This document shows, piece by piece, positions 6,388 to 13,000 of a DNA stretch of 13,362 nt (its first letter is position 1; every line of letters starts with the position of its first letter). The notes under the pieces were generated by a model. That model saw only the letters and a program-made list of their open reading frames with translations, ran no database searches and was not told the origin of the DNA. A program made the translations under genes and the position numbers. This stretch comes from CAYLZO01 sp964387775. Lineage in GTDB: Bacteria > Chloroflexota > Anaerolineae > JAAYZQ01. The stretch is from the NCBI GenBank assembly GCA_964387775.1, contig CAYLZO010000147.1:1-13362 (forward strand). Reading direction: 5' to 3'.

Positions 6388-7482
6388 TTAGAATGCTGCG
6401 TCAAGCCCCCGTACTCTCGCCCGCTCTGCCATCCAGTCTTGGAAGCTGGCGGGCGGCGGGGGGACCGCGCCCTCGGGCCGGCGGGCCAGGTGCAGGGCCT
6501 CCGTTGGGCAGGCAGCGGTGCATAGCCCACAGCCCACGCAGCGCCCGGCGTCCACCAGGCAATGGCCTGCGCTGTTCGCAGGGCCGTCGTCGGGCAGGGC
6601 CAGCGCCCCGAACTGGCAGCGGTCCAGGCAGTCGCCGCAGCCGGCGCAAAGATCGGCATCCACCACGGCGACGAAATCGGAGCTGGCGATGGCCGTGGGG
6701 ATGCTGAACTCGGACACGTTGCGCAGCACGCCGCAGCAGCAAGTGCAGCAGTTGCAGATGTAGGTGTTGCCGTCCTGATAGTTCCCGGGCGAGTGCACGA
6801 GCCCCGCTTCCTCGGCCTCGTGCAGAATGCGCAGAGCCTCCGCCTGGGGGATGGCGCGGGTCACGTCGCTGTGGTCAAAGCCCCCCTCGATGGGTGCAAA
6901 GACCAGGCAGTTCTCCACCGGCCGGTCGCAGCCCTTGCCCACCAGCTTTTGCTGGACGCGGCAGATGCAGTCGCGGACGCCCCAGGCTTTGGCGTTTTCC
7001 AGCAGCTCGGTGGCGCGCTCGTAGGGATAGATCTCGATGCCGGCCGGGACCGCTTCTTCGACGGGGATGACGCGGTGGATGGCGGGCGCATAGTGGGAGA
7101 TGGCGCCCCGGGCCGCGTAGAAATACGCTTCAAAGAGCTCGGCCAGCTCCCGGTCCAACCGTGGAAGCTGCTCCTCGTAAAAGCCGACGACGAAGGGCAT
7201 CAGCCCGAAGGCGAGCTGACCGTCTTTGCGTCCGGCGCGGATCTGGCCCTTGCGGGCCATGCCCTTGAGCCGCCGATAGGCCGTCTTGGGATCCACGCCG
7301 GCCCGGGCGGCGATGGTCTCTGCCGGCTCGCGGCTGAGACGCATCACGGCGGCCAGGGCGGCCTCCTCGGGCTCAAAGATCTTGGCCAGCAACCGCAGCT
7401 CCACGCCGCTCTCGGTGGAGGGAAAGCCGTTGGGGATGGTATCCAAGGTCCGGGCCAAGTGGCGATACACGTTTTCTGTCAT
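6388..7482 (-). CDS. Cysteine-rich 4Fe-4S dicluster protein with N-terminal winged-helix domain
   Basis: 364 residues, cytoplasmic. Residues about 38-95 look like a winged helix (E-P-A-E-T-I-A-A-R-A-G-V-D-P-K-T-A-Y-R-R), followed by L-M-P-F-V-V-G-F-Y-E. A middle domain has C172-x-C174, C185 and C192 (C-D-R-P-V-E-N-C-L-V-F) and then an unusual cluster, C243-N-C-C-T-C-C-C250. The C-terminus is a bacterial two-[4Fe-4S] ferredoxin: C279-x2-C282-x2-C285-x3-C289 and C315-x2-C318-x2-C321-x3-C325-P. This is a recognisable family of ferredoxin-like proteins in anaerobes; its reaction is not established as far as I know. Electron carrier and redox-sensing regulator are both possible. Start ATG 7482 is set by a strong AGGAGGAGG at 7495-7487. 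It lies 90 bases downstream of the response regulator on the same strand, with no promoter seen between, so it is probably cotranscribed. Confidence 0.9.
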   Translation of the reverse strand: MTENVYRHLARTLDTIPNGFPSTESGVELRLLAKIFEPEEAALAAVMRLSREPAETIAARAGVDPKTAYRRLKGMARKGQIRAGRKDGQLAFGLMPFVVGFYEEQLPRLDRELAELFEAYFYAARGAISHYAPAIHRVIPVEEAVPAGIEIYPYERATELLENAKAWGVRDCICRVQQKLVGKGCDRPVENCLVFAPIEGGFDHSDVTRAIPQAEALRILHEAEEAGLVHSPGNYQDGNTYICNCCTCCCGVLRNVSEFSIPTAIASSDFVAVVDADLCAGCGDCLDRCQFGALALPDDGPANSAGHCLVDAGRCVGCGLCTAACPTEALHLARRPEGAVPPPPASFQDWMAERARVRGLDAAF

Positions 7483-7505
7483 TTATCCTCCTCCTCGAAA
7501 GAACT

Positions 7506-7560
7506 TGAGCCTTGCGAAGGTCGGCCCATGCGGCGTGTGGGCCGACCTTCGCAAGGCTCA
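7506..7560. repeat. Perfect 23-bp inverted repeat with 9-base spacer
   Basis: Arms 7506-7528 and 7538-7560 are exact reverse complements (begin TGAGCCTTGCG, end GGTCGGCCCA); the spacer is 7529-7537. It fills most of the gap between the response-regulator stop (7573) and the Fe-S gene's Shine-Dalgarno. No run of T follows on either strand, so it is not a standard Rho-independent terminator. It may be an RNA hairpin between the two cistrons, or a short REP/MITE-like element. Confidence 0.9.
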
Positions 7561-7572
7561 TTCCGATCTGAT

Positions 7573-8217
7573 CTACGCCGGGGGCTCCAAACGGTAGCCG
7601 ACCCCCCGCTCGGTGACGATCAGCACCGGATTCCGGGGGTCGGGCTCGATCTCTTTGCGCAGGTGGGAGATGTGCACGTCCAGGGCACGGGTATTGTCCC
7701 CATCCTCCGTCTGCCACACCCGGCGGAATAGTTCTTCGCGTGGCACGACCTTCCCTGCCTCGGCCATGAGTTCGGCCAGGATCTGGCTGCCGGTGGGCCG
7801 CAGTTGATAGACCTCCCCTGCCATCTGGAGCCGGCCCATCTCCCGATCCAGCGACATGCCCGCCGCGCGAACCCGGTGGGGCGAGCGCTCAATCAACGTC
7901 GCCTCGATCAGATCGACGACCCGCTCTGTCTCGGCCGAACGCGGCAGGGTCGCGTCCACGTCTTCCGGAATGCCCAGGCCCGCCCGCGAAAGGAGTAGGA
8001 GCGGGGCATCGAACCGTCTCTTGAGCCGCGTGGCATTGCGCGCCCCGCCAGAAGGAGGCTGATCCATCAGCAAGAGATCGGGATCGGGGTCAAAGTCCAG
8101 CGCCTGGCCCGTACTCCGCACCCAGCGGATGAGGCATTCCCCTGCACCGAGCGCACTGCGCAGGCGTTTGGCAATGGATTGAGTTCGGGAAATCACCAAA
8201 AGTGAATATGGTTCCAT
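7573..8217 (-). CDS. OmpR/PhoB-type response regulator with degenerate receiver domain
   Basis: 214 residues. The C-terminal half (about 116-213) is a typical OmpR winged helix: L-R-P-T-G-S-Q-I-L-A-E-L, then V-P-R-E-E-L-F-R-R-V-W, then A-L-D-V-H-I-S-H-L-R-K-E-I and E-R-G-V-G-Y-R-L. It should bind DNA. The N-terminal domain (1-105) has receiver topology. However, the acidic pair normally after the first strand is S10-R11 (V-I-S-R-T), and the conserved Lys-Pro is replaced by P92-R93. The acceptor position keeps Asp (D52) and the switch Thr/Ser is S77. Canonical Mg2+-dependent phosphorylation is therefore doubtful; it is probably an atypical regulator. No histidine kinase lies in the window. It has its own near-perfect promoter but no clear Shine-Dalgarno. 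The Fe-S protein lies downstream in the same direction. Confidence 0.92.
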   Translation of the reverse strand: MEPYSLLVISRTQSIAKRLRSALGAGECLIRWVRSTGQALDFDPDPDLLLMDQPPSGGARNATRLKRRFDAPLLLLSRAGLGIPEDVDATLPRSAETERVVDLIEATLIERSPHRVRAAGMSLDREMGRLQMAGEVYQLRPTGSQILAELMAEAGKVVPREELFRRVWQTEDGDNTRALDVHISHLRKEIEPDPRNPVLIVTERGVGYRLEPPA

Positions 8218-8267
8218 CGTTTTGCAAGCCGAATTGAGCAGACAAGGACGTTGTGGCAGATGGCCCT

Positions 8268-8296
8268 ATTATAAGGGCGAAGCCCGCAGATGTCAA
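8268..8296 (-). promoter_or_regulatory. Consensus promoter TTGACA-N17-TATAAT with dyad around the -10
   Basis: On the minus strand TTGACA (8296-8291), exactly 17 bases and TATAAT (8273-8268) match both consensus hexamers perfectly. The -10 sits between GCCCT and AGGGC arms (8278-8274 and 8267-8263), and the spacer contains GGGC-TTC-GCCC. Transcription would start near 8261, giving a leader of about 45 bases before ATG 8217. The dyad is a candidate operator, possibly autoregulatory. Confidence 0.85.
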
Positions 8297-8302
8297 CGCC
8301 AC

Positions 8303-8452
8303 GGAGGAACAGCCGAGGTAGCCAGACGAGACACTAGGCCTTGTAGCTCACTACAATCGTAACACAAGGGCTGGTACCCGCTCGCCGCCCGTTATCGAGA
8401 ACCTACGCAACGTTGTTTGCAATACCCGTCCTACAACAGGCCCAAATGTCGC
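8303..8452. other. Intergenic stretch with only weak short dyads
   Basis: This follows the alpha-2-macroglobulin stop. It contains TTGTAG-ctca-CTACAA (8341-8356) and the 8-bp palindrome CAACGTTG (8408-8415). No T-run follows either on the minus strand, so no standard terminator is evident. No coding potential or tRNA-like fold was recognised. Confidence 0.5.
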
Positions 8453-10057
8453 TCAACGGGGCGCGATCCGGACCGTCACACTCTCCGACCGGCTCCAGAC
8501 CTCGGGCTCGTACATGGGATAAGCCTGGGCCGGCAGCGCCGTGAACGACCCCGACGTCGTGGCCCGCATCAAGTAGGTCAAGGTCTTTTGGCCCGGCGAC
8601 AGCCGGGTGACAAAGAAGGTGACCCGTTCGTCGCGTACGTCCTTGCGGTTGTAGCCGTACGTCTCCCAATAGTAGGTTGGTTCCTCCCAATAGGCCGTCG
8701 CCACGTGGCCGGTCGTGCCCAGCCGCTCGTTGAGGGCCTCGAACCCGGCGGGCAGGGGATCGTCCACCACGACGTACCAGCTCTCTTGCGGCACCTCGAG
8801 GGTCAGGCGTACCTCGACCAGGTCGCCGAACTCGAACGCGGTCAGCGGCTGCCCGCCGTCGTGCAGGCGGTACTCGCGCTGGACGGCGATGCTCCGCTCG
8901 TGGCCCGCCAGCGCCGGGATGCCGTCCTCGCCGGGCCGGCGCCGGGCCGTCAGGGTGGCGGCGTAGTAGAGGCGGCCGGCGGCCGACGTCAGGACTACGC
9001 GGACCTCGTTCTCGCCGGGGCGCAGCAGCGGGGACACGACCGCCGTCACGGTGAAGGCCTCCGTTGGCGAAACCTCCACCGTCGGCGTGACGCCGGCCGT
9101 CGGGGTGAGGGTTTCCGTCGGGCTAATCTCCTCGCCCGCCGTGATGACCTCGCGGGCGTCGATGGGCAGGCTGTAGGTCAGAACCAGGGTCCGGCCCGCG
9201 TCAGCCCCCTCTAGCACACCATCTTGCCAGAGTCGGCCGTTGACGTACACCTCAAAGGCCGACCCGGCGGCCAATTCCTGGGTCGCCAGCAGGTAGTCGC
9301 TCAGGGCCAGGATGGCAAAGCTCGTCCGCTGGGTGTCGCCCCAGCCCTGCCCCTGGCGCTTGGCCATCAGCCAGCGGACGGCGCCGGGCAGCAATCCACC
9401 CCCTTCGACATCGCTCAGGGCGAACTCCGGGTCCAGCCGGGCCAGCGCGTGAACGACCATCGCCGTCGCCCGCACGTCGGAACCCATCGCCTTGCGGCTG
9501 TAGGCTTTGTCGTCGCTGGCCGGCCAGTGGACGGTGGCCCCCTCCTGGACCGCGGCCTCGCGCAAGTTGTCGAGCAGCACCTGGGTGCTGCTCGGGTCGC
9601 CCGTGGTGTCAAAGGCGATGGCCAGCGCCGCCTGGGAAAAGAGGTCCAGCTCCAGCGCGTCGCTCAGGGTGACCGTGACGCTCACCGGCCGGCCGGCCAT
9701 GGCCAGCACGTAGGCGCCGTAGGCCTGGGTGCGGGGCTCTTCGATAGCAGATGCCTCAGCCAGCATGCGGCGCAGGGCCTCAAAGCCCCGATCCAGCACG
9801 CCGTCGTCCACGTCAAAGCCGGCCTGCTCGGTCATGGCCAGGCCAAAGAGCACGTAGGCCGTCTGGTGGGCGGCGGTCGAGTCGTCGTACCACCAGCCCC
9901 AGCCACCGTCCTCGTGCTGGAAACCGTAGAGCTTTTGTAAGCCGAGGTCAATCATTGGCGGCAGATCCGCCTCCAAGAGCTCGCTGCGGATGCCGAGTCT
10001 GCGGAACGCCTGGGCCACCATTGCGTTGGGGAGCACACGGCTCATCGTTTGCTCCAC
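8453..10057 (-). CDS. Alpha-2-macroglobulin, C-terminal part (thioester domain and MG10-like domain), downstream of in-frame TGA
   Basis: 534 codons in the same frame as, and directly after, the TGA at 10060-10058. The first residues V-E-Q-T-M-S-R are the tail of the C-x-E-Q thioester motif. They are followed by the alpha-helical thioester domain (F-Q-H-E-D-G-G-W-G-W-W, then T-A-Y-V-L-F-G-L-A-M). A Thr/Pro-rich insertion follows (9129-9030 on the minus strand), then the C-terminal beta domain (V-D-D-P-L-P-A-G-F-E-A-L-N) and the conserved end Y-P-M-Y-E-P-E-V-W-S-R-S-E-S. It is not an independent gene: GTG 10057 or ATG 10045 could in principle allow reinitiation, but the product would have no signal peptide and no thioester cysteine. 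It is best read as the 3' part of the gene that enters at 13362. Confidence 0.9.
   Translation of the reverse strand: MEQTMSRVLPNAMVAQAFRRLGIRSELLEADLPPMIDLGLQKLYGFQHEDGGWGWWYDDSTAAHQTAYVLFGLAMTEQAGFDVDDGVLDRGFEALRRMLAEASAIEEPRTQAYGAYVLAMAGRPVSVTVTLSDALELDLFSQAALAIAFDTTGDPSSTQVLLDNLREAAVQEGATVHWPASDDKAYSRKAMGSDVRATAMVVHALARLDPEFALSDVEGGGLLPGAVRWLMAKRQGQGWGDTQRTSFAILALSDYLLATQELAAGSAFEVYVNGRLWQDGVLEGADAGRTLVLTYSLPIDAREVITAGEEISPTETLTPTAGVTPTVEVSPTEAFTVTAVVSPLLRPGENEVRVVLTSAAGRLYYAATLTARRRPGEDGIPALAGHERSIAVQREYRLHDGGQPLTAFEFGDLVEVRLTLEVPQESWYVVVDDPLPAGFEALNERLGTTGHVATAYWEEPTYYWETYGYNRKDVRDERVTFFVTRLSPGQKTLTYLMRATTSGSFTALPAQAYPMYEPEVWSRSESVTVRIAPR
10030..10055 (-). other. Hairpin immediately 3' of the in-frame TGA
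   Basis: On the minus strand GGAGCA (10055-10050) pairs with TGCTCC (10035-10030). After an A/G mismatch, ACG (10048-10046) pairs with CGT (10039-10037), closing a 6-base loop ATGAGC. The stem begins 3 bases after TGA. It is placed like a bacterial SECIS, but the loop does not begin with G and there is no bulged U. In GC-rich DNA such hairpins occur by chance. Confidence 0.6.
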
Positions 10058-10060
10058 TCA
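10058..10060 (-). other. In-frame TGA at the thioester cysteine position of alpha-2-macroglobulin
   Basis: The minus strand reads ...Tyr-Pro-Phe-Gly-TGA-Val-Glu-Gln-Thr-Met-Ser-Arg. Family members have Y-P-[YF]-G-C-x-E-Q-T-M-S-R here, so TGA stands exactly where TGC/TGT is expected, with no frameshift. Other genes in the window end at TGA (1872-1874, 4168-4170, 4921-4923), which argues against a general reassignment of TGA. It could be a nonsense mutation, a base-call error or a selenocysteine codon. Confidence 0.9.
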
Positions 10061-13000
10061 GCCAAAGGGGTAATCGATGAGGTATTCCAGGCCCTGTAAC
10101 AGACCGGGGGCGATAGTCGGCGCCAGGTTAATCTCCAGGCGGCTCAGGCCTTCGATGGCGTCGGGCGGCAGCGTGACCGTGAACGTGTCGGTGGGCTGCT
10201 GAGGCGTCACCTGGCCGGCAAAGGTCGCCACCTCGGGCACGGCCAGGGGCTGCACCGGCAGGGAGAGCTCCACCGCGTCCCGCCCCGCGATGCGAGCGCC
10301 GACGCCTGCCGAGGCCCGCACCGTGATCCGGGCCTCGCCCGGCTCGCCGGCCACCACCGGCCAGCCCACCGTCGCCGAGCCGCCGGCCGGCAGGTGCACC
10401 ACCCGGTCCGCATCGTCCTCCACCACCAGGCCAAAGTGGCCGAGGCCGACGGTGGCCGACACGGGCCCCGTCGTAAAGTTGTGCACGACCGCCGTCAGCG
10501 TGATGGCGTCGCCCTGGACCAGGAAGCGGGGCAGCGCCGGGCGGACGACGACGTCCTTGCTGACGACGACGCGGGCCGTGGCCTGGCCGACCAGCGTGCC
10601 TGTGCCCTTCAGGGTAGCGGTCGTAACGGCCCGGGCCACGGCGCGCCACTCGGTCAGGTTGTCGGGCAGGGTGAACGTCACCGTCGCCCGTCCTTCCTCG
10701 TCGGTGACGACCGTGGGCGCCCAGTGCGCCGTGTCGAGAAAATTGCGGCGGGGCGCGCCGGCCGCCTCGCCGTCGGCGCCGCCCATCCCCGGCCGCTGGG
10801 GGTAGAGCCAGCGGCTGGGCTTGAGCGAGTCGTAGGTCTCGACGATGTCCGGCCGCGGCGCATAGAACACGTCAAAGGGGTCCTTGGACAGGTCCTCGGC
10901 CAGGGCGTAGATGGCCTCGTCCACCACGGCCAGGCTGACTTCGGCCACCACCGGCTGCCCCTCGTGGCCGGTGACCTGCAGCGCAAAGGTCGCCTCCTCG
11001 CCGGGAGCGTAGGTCTCGCTTTCCGCGACGAGGGTCACGGTCAGTTGCCGGTCGGTCATGGGCACCAGGAGCTGGGTGCTGGCCGTGTGCAACTCGCCCT
11101 CGGGCCGGCTCTGCTCGTACCACCAATCCTCGGCAGACGGGGGGCCGTACTGGTTGACGGCCACGTGGACGTTCGGCGCATAGTCGGCGCGGATGGAAAC
11201 CGTGATCAGATTCGTGCCCGAGACCAGGTCCACAGGCCGGGCATGGCGGGTCTCGCCCCGCTCAAAAGTGAGCAGGGCCGGACCGGGCGTTGGGCTGTAG
11301 ACGATCAACTGCGCCTCGTCGCCGACGGCGTAGGTGCTGCGGTCGGCGCTGATGCTCAGGGCTTGCCCCTGGCCCCACTGGCCCCGGTACCAGGGCGCCT
11401 GCCCGCTCGGATCGTAGGCCCACAGCCACTCCTCGGCCTCCATCGTCCGGCCGCCCTCGTCCACCCCGCGCACGACGAGCCGGTACCAGCCCTGCTCCGT
11501 CAGGTGGAAGGAGAACTCGGCCAGGCCGTCCTCGCCCGTCGTCTCTGCCGCCGAGGTTACCTCCTGATCGTCCCAGCCCAGGACCTGGCCGGTGAGCTCG
11601 GCGCCGGGCACTGGCTCACCCTCTCGGTCGAGCACTCGGGCAGCGAAAGCGATCTCCTCGCCCGGCTCGTAGCCGTGGCGCGCCAGCAGCAGGGTCAGGC
11701 CCTGGGACGTGCGCCGCACGACGACGGTCTGGTAGCTGCTGACGCTCTGGCCGGCGTCGTCGGTGAGGGTCGCCTCCAGGGCCAGCAACGCCCGGCGCGC
11801 CTCCTCGCGGTGGGCAAAAACCTCGTCGGTGGATAGGCTCAAGGTCCAGCGGCCCCCGTCGTCGGTGCGCCCGCTCTCGGAGAAGAGCGGATAGCCGAAG
11901 CGCTCTCCCTCCGGCAGGTAGTAGTAATCGTCGGGATAGGTCGGATAGACCACAAACTCTACGTCGGCGCCGGCCACCGGCTGCCCAAAGTAGTAGGCGG
12001 CCTCGACCGTCAGGCTGATGGTCTCTCCGGCGACGTAGGCCTTTTGCGGTATGCGGACCTGGACCTCGTATTCCGGCTTGCGGTACTCCTCGACCTTGAG
12101 GGGCTGGCGGGTGAGGGTGCCTTCGACCTCGGTCTCCAGGTGCCAGGTGCCCAGCATCGGCTCGTCGGCCAGCCGGAATTGGCCGTGGACCGTGCCAAAC
12201 TCGGTGGGCGTCAGCACCTGGGTGGCGGCCACGTTGTCGCGGGCGTCGCGCAGCCGGACGGTCACCGGCAGCCCTCCCGCGGTCCCCCCCGCAAGCGGGG
12301 GGGAGGTAGGAGAAAGGGGCAGGGTGTAGCTGACGTCGTCGTCGGCCCGTAGCCAGTCTTTGAAATAGATGGTCTGGGCCGGGCGATAGATGGGCCGGTC
12401 GGTGTAGGAATAGGTGCGGTACAACGGCCGGCTGGCGGGCTCGGTCCACCACCACCACCAGCCCGATTCACTCCACTCGTTGCTCAGGCCGCAGAGGGTG
12501 ACGTCGCCGCTGGCGTCAGACAGGGCCAGAAGCGGGCCGGGATCGCCTACCACGTCGAAGGACAGCAGGCCGTCGGCGTCGGTCAGGCCCTCGGCCAAAA
12601 AGGTGCCCTGCCGGTCGTAGAGGCGCACCGTGGCGCTGACCACCGGCGCCCCGCTGCCGATTTCGGTATCCCAGGCGACGATCTGGGCCTGGGCGCGGGT
12701 TCCAGAGCCAGCCAGCGCCCGCTTGAGGACCAGCGAGTGCTCGGTGAGGACCACCAGGAGCTGGCCATTCGGCTCGGAGAGGGCCTGGGTAGCCAACACG
12801 TAAGTGCCCACCGGCACCTCGTCGGGCAACGTGATCTCGGCCGGCTGCCAGTTGTCGTAGAAGGCGTCGTCCGTCAGTGGCGTCAGCACCTGGCGCCACG
12901 CGACCGTCGGTGTCAGGTTCACCGTGCTGATAACCTGCGCCTCGTCGGGGCCGATGCCGCGAAAGTCAGAGCTGTAGAGGTCGAGAAGCTGGGTCGGGGT

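Noticed and set aside
7506..7560. Inverted repeat as a standard Rho-independent terminator
   Set aside because: No T-run follows the hairpin on either strand, unlike the clear terminator at 6340-6365.
6562..7731. Plus-strand open frame of 389 codons
   Set aside because: Runs antisense to the Fe-S protein and across the inverted repeat; no domain, and the opposite strand has ferredoxin motifs.
8303..8452. tRNA or small RNA gene in the gap after the macroglobulin gene
   Set aside because: No T-loop or cloverleaf pattern, only short dyads without promoter or terminator signals.
8417..9940. Two plus-strand open frames opposite the macroglobulin C-terminal part
   Set aside because: Antisense shadows; the minus strand encodes clear thioester-domain homology.
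10058..10060. TGA reassigned to an amino acid genome-wide (code 4 or 25)
   Set aside because: ppk1, the phosphoesterase and the propeller-peptidase all end at TGA at the expected family length, and no other internal TGA was found in conserved frames of the large genes.
10394..11836. Long open frame on the plus strand (480 codons) opposite the alpha-2-macroglobulin
   Set aside because: Antisense shadow of a well-conserved gene in GC-rich DNA; the translation is low-complexity Gly/Arg/His-rich with no domain.
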